Positions 7,906 through 15,827 of a DNA stretch of 64,000 bases are shown here, in pieces. Numbering within the stretch: position 1 is the stretch's first letter; every line of letters starts with the position of its first letter. The notes under the pieces are model-generated. The model saw only the letters and a list, made by a program, of their open reading frames with translations, did not search any database and had not been told where the DNA came from. The stretch lies in contig NZ_CP133148.1 of assembly GCF_036488675.1 (NCBI RefSeq), positions 1,922,001 to 1,986,000 of the forward strand. Direction: 5' to 3'. A program made the position numbers and the translations under genes. This DNA is from Sinorhizobium chiapasense. Lineage in GTDB: Bacteria > Pseudomonadota > Alphaproteobacteria > Rhizobiales > Rhizobiaceae.

Positions 7906-9627
7906 ATGATCAATTCTACCGATCACGAGGTTCGAAGGCGTCTCGCCGCGATCCTGGCTGCCGATGTCGTTGGATATTCGAGCTTGATGGGCCGGGATGA
8001 CGAAGGCACGCTCGCGAGGATCAAGGATCTTCGCCGTGACGTGATCGATCCGACAGTGACCCGACATCAGGGGCGGATCTTCAAGACGACCGGCGACGGC
8101 ATACTGGTTGAGTTCCCGAGTCCTGTGGAAGCCGTGCGCTGTGCCGTGGAGCTCCAGCAAACGCTGGCAAAGGCCCCATCCCAGGTTATCCAGCTTCGCA
8201 TCGGCATCAATCTCGGCGACATCCTCATCGATGAGGACGGCGACGTTTACGGAGACGGCGTGAACGTCGCTGCCCGCCTCGAACGACTGGCGAACCCGGG
8301 AGGTATCTACTGTCGGCGAAGGTCTACGAGGAAGTCCGCGACAAGCTGTCCTACAGTTTCGACGACCGCGGCGAGCAGCAGGTCAAAAACATCGCACGGC
8401 CAGTTAGGACCTACAGCCTGTCGCTTCAAGAGAAAGCCCCTCGGATGGCGCTCGGCCCCGGCAATGGTGGCGAGCGGCCGGCCGTCACCGTCCTCCCCTT
8501 CCTCAACATGAGCGGAAACCCAGAGCAGCAATATTTCGCGGAGGGCCTTACCGAAGACATCGTCACAGCCCTTCTGCGCGTTTCAGGCATCGTCGTTGTA
8601 TCAACTGCCTCGCACTCCTGGCGACCGCATTCCGAACAGCAGGCCCTTCGCTTAGGCACGTCCTTTCAGCTCGAAGGCAGTGTGCGACGCTCCGGCAATC
8701 GTGTGCGTGTTAGCGCACAACTGACAAGTCGTACCGGAGAGGGATTGTGGGCCGAAAAGTATGATTTTGAACTGGATGATATCTTTGCAGTTCAAGACGA
8801 TCTGGCACGCAGCATAACCGCTGCCTTGAAAATCAAGCTTGAGGAACATGAACGCCACCATGCCCTGACCAAGCCCCCGGCAAACCTGAGCGCCTACGAC
8901 TATTGCCTGCGCGGACGCCATCTGGCTCGAAATTTTGATCGAAACGAGCGCTTGCGAGCGAAAGAAATGTTTCTATCGGCCATTGAAGCCGATCCGCTCT
9001 ACGCGCGCGGATATATTGAACTTGCCTGGTTTGACATCCGCAGGCTCAAGTGGGGCGAGGCAACGGACCCGGAGGCAGCACTTGCTCGGGCATCGGATGC
9101 CGCCGAGGTCGCGACAACGCTGGACCCGAACGATGCGGACTGCCATTGGCTGCTGGGCCTGATCCATCTTTGGAGGAGAGATCACGGAAAGTCGATGGCG
9201 TGATACGAGCGCTCGAACACTTAGTCCGAACCATCCTGATCTGCTCTCCGAGATGTGCGATATGTTGACCTACGCCGGGAGGTCCGAACAGGCCGTTCAG
9301 ATCGGAGAGATGGCGCTAAAGCTGAACCCGAACACGCCCGACTGGTATCTCTGGAACGTTGCCGCGGCATACTACTTTCTTGCCGACTACGAGACCTCGC
9401 TGGGCTATCTCCAAAGAATGGTACAGCCGGGGCCTGCCTATCGCCTCATCGCCGCGACCTATGCCCGGCTCGGCCGACGGGAAGAGGCGTCGAAGGCCGC
9501 TTCAGAACTGCTCAAGATCAATCCCGAATTTTCGATCAGCAGGTTCGAAGCCCAAGCTCCTTACCTTCGGCAGGACGACCACGATCACTATATGACCGGG
9601 CTACGCATGGCGGGGCTTCCGGAGTGA
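7906..9627 (+). pseudogene. Class III adenylate cyclase with TolB-like/TPR C-terminal half, frameshifted
   Basis: Three stretches in different frames rebuild one protein of about 570 residues. The first (from ATG 7906, with GGAG five bases upstream) is a class III cyclase domain with AAILAADVVGYSSLMG, TTGDGILVEF and DGVNVAARLERL. After NPGGIYC near 8313 one base is missing, and the frame resumes with SAKVYEEVRDKLSYSF. The second stretch carries the TolB-N-like module (AVTVLPFLNMSGNPEQQYF) and TPR-like helices. A TGA at 9201 and another shift near 9213 break it again. The third stretch (about 9220-9627) is TPR. Related proteins join a cyclase to this C-terminal half. Several independent lesions argue for a true pseudogene rather than a single sequencing error. 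Confidence 0.8.
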
Positions 9628-9663
9628 CGCGCAGCACCTAGAGACCAGTACAGTGGATCCACG

Positions 9664-11649
9664 CTAATTCTCCGGCAGGCCCGCCTTCTTCATGCCAGCC
9701 GCCATCGTCTCGCGGAAACGGCTGACGTCACGCAGCGAGGGAAGCGCGACATATTTGGCGATCGTGTAGTCGGGCTGAATGGCGAGAAATCGCTCGGCCG
9801 CCCAATGGGCGGTCTTCAGGTCGTCGTTCATGGCTGCCCAGGCCGCCAATTGACGATAGGCCCAGGTGACGTTCGTATGGCGTGTGACCACGTCCCGGGC
9901 GATCGCGGCCGCTTCCGAAAACCGGCCGGCGAGCGCGTAGGCAGCCCCGAGCCCCATCCGCATATTGAACACGAAGGGATCGAGCGGGCTCAGCCGCATC
10001 GCCCGCTCGAACCGTTCCTGTGCCTCGACCGCCTGGTCCTGATAGATCCCGACCCAGCCGTAACGGGTCCAGGCCCAGGCATTGTTCGGATCGAGCGCCA
10101 ATGCGCTCTCGATGAACGCGGATGCTCTTTGCTGATCGCCGGCAAGACTGGCAGCTGCCCCACAAGCGGTCAGCGCCGTCGGGTCGTCGTCTATCAGGCC
10201 GGATGCCCGATCTACGGCCTCGAACGTGGCCCGCAGTTCGGAGGCCTGGTCGGGCGACCAGAGATAGGTGATGTTCAGCGCGTGGCACCAGGCAAGCAGC
10301 GCGTGCGCCCGACCATATTTCGGATCGAGTTGCAGCGCCTCCCCGAGCGTCGCCATAGCCTCGGCGATGGCGACGGCATTTTGCCCCCAGAGTTTTGGAA
10401 AGGCGCGCATGACCAGGTCGTAGGCCCTGAGATTTGCGGGCGGCTTGCGCGTCGCGGATTCGATCTCCGCGTGGCGGACGGCCGGATGGATGGCGCCGGC
10501 GACCTGAGCCGCGATCCGGTCCTGGAACTCGAACAGGTCCGCGCTCGCCCCCTCGTAGCGATCCGACCACAATTGCTTGCGCGACTCGGCATCGACCAGT
10601 TGCACGGAGATGCGCAGACGATCGCCACCACGACGAACGGTGCCCTCGACCACATAGGAGACCCCGAGCTCGGCTCCCACTTCGCGGACATCGATGAAAC
10701 GACCCTTGTAGGTGAAGGCCGACTGGCGGGCGATGACGAAGAAATCGCGAACGCGCGACAGCGCCGCGGTGATCTCCTCGACGACGCCATCGACGAAATA
10801 GTCGTCCTCCTCGCTGCTCAGATTGTCGAACGGCATGACGACGACGGAGGGCTGCTCCCTCTCGCGCGGCACCGGGGCGGGGGTGTCATTTTTCATGGGC
10901 GCGATGGGTGTCGCTGGCGGCACCTCGGAGGGTGTTTCGATCAGCGCCCGCGTTGCCGCCTCCGGTTCGACGCCGAGTTCGCGCTGAAGCGCCTCGCGAC
11001 AGAGGAGATATTGCCGCATGGCAGCATTCGCCTTCCCGCGATGCTGGCAGATCCGAATCATGGCGCGGTGCGCTTCCTCGGCGGCGGGCTCGGAAGCCAG
11101 CAGCCGCTCCGCCAGCCGCTCGCAGGCCTGCACTTCCGCCGTGCCGCCGTTGGCCTTCAGCTCGCGGCTTAACCGATCGACGAGTTGCAACGCCTTTTGC
11201 CGATAGTTGCTGCGGTGCGGTTGGAACCATTGTTCGAGCTCGTCGGGAATCGAGATCTCAGAGAGGAGGTCGCCACGATAAAGCTCGGCCGCCGCCGCAA
11301 GGTTACCGATCCCGCCCTGCTCGATCAGGTGATCGAAGACCCAAAGGTCGGCCTCGCCGGGGCCGGCGGCAAGTCCGACGGTCTCAAGGTCGGCCTCGAT
11401 CTCGATCGCTGCGCCGTTACCGGCCGGGAAAGCGCGCCGGATATCGACGAGCGCTTGGCGCAGGCTGTTGCGCGCCTGCGCCTCGCCACGGCCCGGCCAG
11501 AAGCCATCGGCGAGCAAGGCCCTGCGCACGCCGCGACGCCCCGCCAACACCAGGGTGGCAAAAACGAGCGCGGTCTTGCGCGTCGTGAACCTGACCGGTT
11601 TGTCCGACGGCGAAACGACGGTGAACTCCCCCAGCAATCGAATGCGCAT
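9664..11649 (-). CDS. BTAD (SARP-type) transcriptional regulator with TolB-like and TPR domains
   Basis: About 661 residues. The N-terminus (MRIRLLGEFTVVSP) is a winged-helix OmpR-like DNA-binding domain, followed by the bacterial transcriptional activator domain (about 90-240) rich in helical repeats. After a Pro-rich linker comes a TolB-N-like domain (SVVVMPFDNLSSEEDDYFVDG), then TPRs with FERAMRLSPLDPFVFNMRMG. ATG 11649 has GGAG seven bases upstream; an in-frame GTG at 11667 is less likely. It is convergent with the broken cyclase/TPR gene, which has the same C-terminal module. The target genes are unknown. Confidence 0.85.
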   Translation of the reverse strand: MRIRLLGEFTVVSPSDKPVRFTTRKTALVFATLVLAGRRGVRRALLADGFWPGRGEAQARNSLRQALVDIRRAFPAGNGAAIEIEADLETVGLAAGPGEADLWVFDHLIEQGGIGNLAAAAELYRGDLLSEISIPDELEQWFQPHRSNYRQKALQLVDRLSRELKANGGTAEVQACERLAERLLASEPAAEEAHRAMIRICQHRGKANAAMRQYLLCREALQRELGVEPEAATRALIETPSEVPPATPIAPMKNDTPAPVPREREQPSVVVMPFDNLSSEEDDYFVDGVVEEITAALSRVRDFFVIARQSAFTYKGRFIDVREVGAELGVSYVVEGTVRRGGDRLRISVQLVDAESRKQLWSDRYEGASADLFEFQDRIAAQVAGAIHPAVRHAEIESATRKPPANLRAYDLVMRAFPKLWGQNAVAIAEAMATLGEALQLDPKYGRAHALLAWCHALNITYLWSPDQASELRATFEAVDRASGLIDDDPTALTACGAAASLAGDQQRASAFIESALALDPNNAWAWTRYGWVGIYQDQAVEAQERFERAMRLSPLDPFVFNMRMGLGAAYALAGRFSEAAAIARDVVTRHTNVTWAYRQLAAWAAMNDDLKTAHWAAERFLAIQPDYTIAKYVALPSLRDVSRFRETMAAGMKKAGLPEN

Positions 11650-11820
11650 GCACTTGCTCCATTTCACAAAATGCGAGCCACGTTAGCATTGATTGCTTTC
11701 GATTTAACGCAGATTTAGCGCTTGTCCCCTTCGGCCTCACCCGCATTTCACTCCCGCCTGAACAGCGGTAAAACGCGGCCATGGCAATCTCCCTCCATCA
11801 GTTCGAAGATGGAGGCCGAG

Positions 11821-12072
11821 ATGGCTACCGCAGACTATCACTCCGGATACGCAGCCCACACCGGCGATATCGTCCACGCCCTCGCAGAGCGGTTTGCGAA
11901 TATTGCTTCCGCCTTTGCGAAGCAGCACCGGCACGCCCAGACGCTGAAGGCACTCGAAAGCCTCAGCCACGACGAGTTGAGAGACATCGGCTATCCGGCA
12001 GGCGCGCTCGAAGCGAAACCCGCGCTGGAAATCACGGCCGGCCTGATGACCACCTTGATGTCCATGCGGTGA
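11821..12072 (+). CDS. DUF1127 domain small protein
   Basis: An 83-residue protein whose C-terminal half has the DUF1127 (YjiS-like) pattern, including TLKALESLSHDELRDIGYP. GGAGGCCGAG precedes the ATG at 11821. DUF1127 proteins in alphaproteobacteria are small and arginine-rich, and some act in RNA metabolism and phosphate or carbon responses. This copy has an extra N-terminal stretch of about 35 residues and is longer than the minimal form. It stands alone, divergent from the BTAD gene. Confidence 0.8.
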   Translation: MATADYHSGYAAHTGDIVHALAERFANIASAFAKQHRHAQTLKALESLSHDELRDIGYPAGALEAKPALEITAGLMTTLMSMR

Positions 12073-12085
12073 ATGGGGCCAGACC

Positions 12086-12553
12086 TCACGCCACCTTGGC
12101 GACATAGGAGGCGAGCAGTCCGCCCCAACCGTTTTCTGAATCGAGCACGCCGCGCAGTTCCTCGGCCTTGGCGCCGTAGTTGGCGAGTTGGCGATGTTCG
12201 AGCACAACGGTCGTCTCGTTCGCCCCCTTCGCCTCAAAGAGCACTTCCACCTCAGTGCGGAACGCGGGGTCGAAATCGAAATCGGCATTGAGTTGCCAGG
12301 CGAAGAGGATGCGGTTCGGCCGGTCACAGGCGATCACGTGACCCCACTCCCTCTCCTCACCGGCATTGCCGATCTCGTACCAGCGACCGCCGGCGACCGC
12401 CTCGACGACAACCGTCTTCTGGCCGGATTCCGTGAGGCTATGGCCCTTGATCCACCAGCTTCCCATGCCGTTGACAAACACGTCAAAGGCCCTTTCCGCC
12501 GGCGCGCGGACGGTGACGGACTTGCGGACTGGAGCGGGGTCGATCGTGTGCAT
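12086..12553 (-). CDS. SRPBCC/AHSA1-family protein
   Basis: A 155-residue START-like (AHSA1) protein, recognised from MGSWWIKGHSLTESG, GGRWYEIGNAGEEREWGHV and the final ENGWGGLLASY segment. The fold forms a hydrophobic ligand cavity; most bacterial members have no known ligand. The start at 12553 follows GGAGGAAGCAGC. The ArsR gene lies 26 bases upstream on the same strand, the usual ArsR-SRPBCC pair, so they are probably one operon. Confidence 0.82.
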   Translation of the reverse strand: MHTIDPAPVRKSVTVRAPAERAFDVFVNGMGSWWIKGHSLTESGQKTVVVEAVAGGRWYEIGNAGEEREWGHVIACDRPNRILFAWQLNADFDFDPAFRTEVEVLFEAKGANETTVVLEHRQLANYGAKAEELRGVLDSENGWGGLLASYVAKVA

Positions 12554-12579
12554 GCTGCTTCCTCCCATTGCACCGAATC

Positions 12580-12891
12580 TCAGGATTCGTCCGCCGTCTC
12601 GACCACACCCTTGAAGGCGGCGAGTTGCTCGCTCCAGAAGCGGTCGAGCCACGCCCGGAGAGGCCCTAACCCCTCCGGATCGATCGAATAGATCCGGCGC
12701 GCGCCCGAGGGCACGTGACGCACGAGCCGCGCCTCCTTCAGAACCTTCAAGTGCTGCGAAATCGCCGGCTGCGACACCGGCATCGTCCTTGCGAGTTCGG
12801 CGACGGACTGCCGCCGCCCGGCGATATGCTCGAAGATCGCGCGTCGCGTCGGGTCGGCAAGGGCTGCGAACAATCTATCTTCATAAGCCAT
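12580..12891 (-). CDS. ArsR-family HTH repressor (SRPBCC-linked type)
   Basis: A 103-residue winged-helix protein starting MAYEDRLFAALADPTRRAIFEH, typical of the ArsR subgroup paired with AHSA1 proteins. The recognition helix region is PVSQPAISQHLKVLKEA. There are no metal-binding cysteines, so it is not a classical arsenic sensor. A cluster of GCTTAT/ATAAGC half-sites overlaps its start and should be its own operator. It leads the SRPBCC gene. Confidence 0.88.
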   Translation of the reverse strand: MAYEDRLFAALADPTRRAIFEHIAGRRQSVAELARTMPVSQPAISQHLKVLKEARLVRHVPSGARRIYSIDPEGLGPLRAWLDRFWSEQLAAFKGVVETADES

Positions 12892-12915
12892 AGCTTATTA
12901 TAAGCCACCGCTTAT
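12883..12915. promoter_or_regulatory. Putative ArsR operator: four ATAAGC/GCTTAT half-sites
   Basis: ATAAGC occurs at 12883 and 12900, and its complement GCTTAT at 12893 and 12910. GCTTAT-T-ATAAGC (12893-12905) is a perfect palindrome. The cluster spans the ArsR start codon and the promoter side, fitting autorepression. The role is inferred. Confidence 0.5.
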
Positions 12916-13000
12916 CATTTTCAAGCGGCCGCGGTGAACGATCCCGCAAACGAAGCGCCGCGAATTCGGCTGAACACGCGGCGCTCCGAATAGGTTGACG

Positions 13001-13060
13001 TTTGAAATCGCGCAATTCCGGATGAAAACCGTTACACACTTTTCCTGGAATTGCTCTAGC
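13001..13060 (-). repeat. Short dispersed repeat (GTAACGGTTTTCCGTCCGG family)
   Basis: A copy in reverse orientation, with CAATTCCGGATGAAAACCG followed by TTACACACTTTTCCTGGAA. It matches the copies at 25866 and 38457 and lies between the ArsR and LysR transcription units. Confidence 0.7.
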
Positions 13061-13108
13061 GGTGAGCCAGGGTCTCGCAGCTTCCTCAGGCCGGTTCAGT
13101 CCAAGGAA

Positions 13109-14005
13109 TCATGCCGCTTGCATCTGCAACTCGGCGAAGGCCTCACGCACATGATCGGCGACCGCGAGCACCGGCGCCGGCGCGTCCTCGATAACCTTGA
13201 GCCCGATGTCGTAGTGCCCGAGATCCGGCAAACCGTCACGCTCACCGAGCTGGACCATGTCGCCCTGGACCAGGTAGCGCGGCAGCGGAGCGATGGCGAG
13301 GCCGGCGAGAACCGCCGCCCGCTGACCGGTCGTATAGGCGCTGAGGAAGGCAACGCGGAACTTGCGGCCGGCCCGGGACAGTTTCTCGACCGCATCGGCG
13401 CGCCAGACGCAGCCGTCTTCCCACATGGAAACCGGCAGGGGATCGCGCAAATGCGCATTGCCGCATTTCGCGCCCGCCCAGACGAGCTTCTCCTGCAACA
13501 GGATTTCGGCGTCCTTCGACGTTTCATCGGTCAAGCTGTTGAAGATGGCTATGTCCAGCCGGTGCTCGTCGACCCGCTTGCGCATGGCGTTGCTCATGCC
13601 GATCGATACGTCGACGGTGACATTCGGGTAGGATTCCGCAAAGCGCTTCAACACGTCCGGCAGGATCCGCTCGCCGACATCCTCCGGCGCGCCGACCCGG
13701 ACTACGCCGTTCATGTCGGGCAGAAGGAAGCGCGACACCGTTTCATTGTTGAGCGACAGGAGCCGACGGGCAAAGCCGAGCAGCAACTCGCCCTTCGGCG
13801 TCAGCGACACCGAGCGCGCGTCACGCAGGAAAAGCGTGCACCCGAGCAGTTCCTCCAGCTTCTTGATCTGCATCGAGACGGCCGACGGCGTGCGGTAGAC
13901 CGTCTCCGCCGCCGTGGTGAAGTTGCCGGTTTCGGCGATGGCGACAAAGGTCTTCAGCACATCCATCTCAAGCAGCGGAAGCGCGTGGCGCAGCATCATG
14001 TTCAT
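13109..14005 (-). CDS. LysR-family transcriptional regulator
   Basis: A 298-residue regulator with an N-terminal winged helix (about residues 14-73, containing FTTAAETVYRTPSAVSMQIK) and a periplasmic-binding-like C-terminal effector domain. ATG 14005 has GAGG nine bases upstream; an in-frame start at 14050 lacks such a site. The adjacent genes do not suggest a clear target, and the nearest divergent gene (14237) is of unknown function. The effector is not predictable. Confidence 0.88.
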   Translation of the reverse strand: MNMMLRHALPLLEMDVLKTFVAIAETGNFTTAAETVYRTPSAVSMQIKKLEELLGCTLFLRDARSVSLTPKGELLLGFARRLLSLNNETVSRFLLPDMNGVVRVGAPEDVGERILPDVLKRFAESYPNVTVDVSIGMSNAMRKRVDEHRLDIAIFNSLTDETSKDAEILLQEKLVWAGAKCGNAHLRDPLPVSMWEDGCVWRADAVEKLSRAGRKFRVAFLSAYTTGQRAAVLAGLAIAPLPRYLVQGDMVQLGERDGLPDLGHYDIGLKVIEDAPAPVLAVADHVREAFAELQMQAA

Positions 14006-14236
14006 GGCGGTATCCTCATTCAGAAAAACTGAAAGATAACATGATTTCATTTCGTTTGATTGAACATCAAGCGTGAGCGATAGTCAAGCTGCAAGGAAGA
14101 TCCAGGGCAGAATCGGGATTAGGGCGCAGCGGGTTTACCGCCTCGCATCCGCCGAAACTCAAGAGGAACCGATCCCGTTCATGCTTCTGGGTTGGCCCAA
14201 GTCCAAGGCAGTGCGATCTCGGAAAGGAAGAAGCTC

Positions 14237-14584
14237 ATGTCCGCGTTGACACTGGTGATTACGCCGCACGGCAATGCCTCATACATAAAGATCGACGGGC
14301 AGATGGCCGCGACCACGGTCAAACAGGACACGGTCATCCGGCTTCAACCGGAAACCGTGGCGCTCTCCTCGATGATCCCTGGCGACGGCGACATCGTCCT
14401 CGCCATCCTGTCGCACGCCCGGTCCTTCATCGACCGGATCGCCACGAGGCGGCGCGCCAACAACCTCGCCAGGAATCGGGTGGAAACCCGCCGCGAATTG
14501 GCGAAACTTCCCGCGAGGGTCAGGAATGACCTGTTACTCGCGGAACAACAGCCGGTGACGCTTTCGGATAGAGTTGTTTCGTAA
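14237..14584 (+). CDS. Hypothetical protein, unknown function
   Basis: A 115-residue soluble protein starting MSALTLVITPHGNASYIKID, with a basic helical middle (IATRRRANNLARNRVETRREL). GGAAAGGAAGAAGCTC before ATG 14237 supports the start. The helical C-terminal half is slightly reminiscent of DUF1127-linked proteins, but I cannot assign a family. It precedes a DUF1127 gene by 123 bases on the same strand. Confidence 0.5.
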   Translation: MSALTLVITPHGNASYIKIDGQMAATTVKQDTVIRLQPETVALSSMIPGDGDIVLAILSHARSFIDRIATRRRANNLARNRVETRRELAKLPARVRNDLLLAEQQPVTLSDRVVS

Positions 14585-14707
14585 GGCGGCAACCGATCAC
14601 CATGTTTGATGAAAAGCATCAAACATATTCGTTGGAATGATGAATGGGGTTGCACCATATTAGCTTTCATGGTCGCGACCTTTTGAGAAGCTCAGAAGGA
14701 ACCAGAA

Positions 14708-14911
14708 ATGTCTACGAACCAGTTTTCATCATCGAGCCACGGGCTGTCCGCCCTGCCCGGCCTTTTCAATCTGCGCGCACGCGCCTGGGCCGCATGGAAG
14801 CGGCACCGCAATGAAGTCGTCCTGGAAAGCCTGTCCTACGACACGCTGAAGGATATCGGTTTCCCGTCCGCTGACGACGAGGTCCACGAGGTGCAGAAGA
14901 CCCAGCAATGA
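14708..14911 (+). CDS. DUF1127 domain small protein
   Basis: A 67-residue protein with the DUF1127 core WKRHRNEVVLESLSYDTLKD followed by IGFPSADD. AGAAGGAACCAGAA precedes the ATG. It is the second DUF1127 gene in 3 kb and is followed by a strong intrinsic terminator, so its transcript should be short and well defined. Confidence 0.85.
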   Translation: MSTNQFSSSSHGLSALPGLFNLRARAWAAWKRHRNEVVLESLSYDTLKDIGFPSADDEVHEVQKTQQ

Positions 14912-14964
14912 GCGCCGATAGCAAATATCCTCCCGCCCGATGTCGGGCAATACTTGACCTCTGA

Positions 14965-14998
14965 AGGGCATTCCCGCAACGGAATGCCCTTTTTGTTT
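14965..14998 (+). terminator. Rho-independent terminator after the DUF1127 gene
   Basis: Perfect 10-base stem AGGGCATTCC/GGAATGCCCT with a six-base loop, then TTTTTGTTT. It lies between the DUF1127 gene and the convergent VWA-like gene. Confidence 0.92.
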
Positions 14999-15011
14999 GG
15001 GCGGACGACTT

Positions 15012-15719
15012 TCAGTCATGCAAACGGGCAACGATCTGCGGCGACAGTTCCCTGATCAGTTTTCTCCGGATGGCCGCCGCAAAATCGGCCTCGTTCCTCA
15101 CATCCATCACAAAGGCATCAGCGCCGAGAATCACCTCGCTGGCATAGTAGCTTGCCAGGTCCTCCTCCTCATCCGAGATGGTCAGTGCATTGACGGTGAC
15201 GCCCATTTTCCGAGCGCGCAGGCGCGCCGCATATAGGGAAGCACGCTGTCGCTGCTTCGGAGCGACCGTTTCCTTGCCGTCACCCGAGATGTTGACGATC
15301 GATCTCTCGGCGCAAAAGCGCGGATCGGCCAACAGATCCAGCGCCGACCAGATGCCACTGCCGATATCGGTATTGCCGAAGACCAGCCGCTGGTTACCTT
15401 CGATCTCGCGCGCGAAGGTCTCCGCGCCGTGTCCGTGGTAGACCACGTGCCAATCGAGCTTCTGGACCGCAAATTCGCCATCACCCCAGAAGACCGCCGA
15501 CAATGCCACGACGCCCGCCCTGTTCAAGGCCGACTGGACGCCGTTGTCCCGGAAGGCCGCCGCGATCGCCGATTTCTGGAAGGCATATTCCTCCTCGGAG
15601 ATGCTGCCGGATCCGTCGACGGCAAGCACCAGCGCAACGTCGACGCAGGCATGCGGCTCGGACGCCGCCGGCGTGCAAAGGAACAGAGCCGACATGGCGG
15701 CCGCCAGCGCGTTGCGCAT
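15012..15719 (-). CDS. Secreted DUF1194 (VWA-like) protein
   Basis: A 235-residue protein with a signal peptide (MRNALAAAMSALFLCTPAAS) and a von Willebrand A-like fold. The metal-ion site is seen in LAVDGSGSISEEEY, and later strands include GIWSALDLLADP and SIVNISGDGKET. DUF1194 proteins are exported in rhizobia and are thought to bind partners through the metal site. CCAGGAGGGGGAC precedes the start. It is divergent from the BTAD gene at 15828. Confidence 0.85.
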   Translation of the reverse strand: MRNALAAAMSALFLCTPAASEPHACVDVALVLAVDGSGSISEEEYAFQKSAIAAAFRDNGVQSALNRAGVVALSAVFWGDGEFAVQKLDWHVVYHGHGAETFAREIEGNQRLVFGNTDIGSGIWSALDLLADPRFCAERSIVNISGDGKETVAPKQRQRASLYAARLRARKMGVTVNALTISDEEEDLASYYASEVILGADAFVMDVRNEADFAAAIRRKLIRELSPQIVARLHD

Positions 15720-15827
15720 GTCCCCCTCCTGGCCTGACGCTCCCCAGCATCACCCGAATTGACTATGGCAGAAGAGCGCTTCCTTGCTGTTATAGTGCCG
15801 TTACACTGTCCGTTAGAGGTAGCTTAA

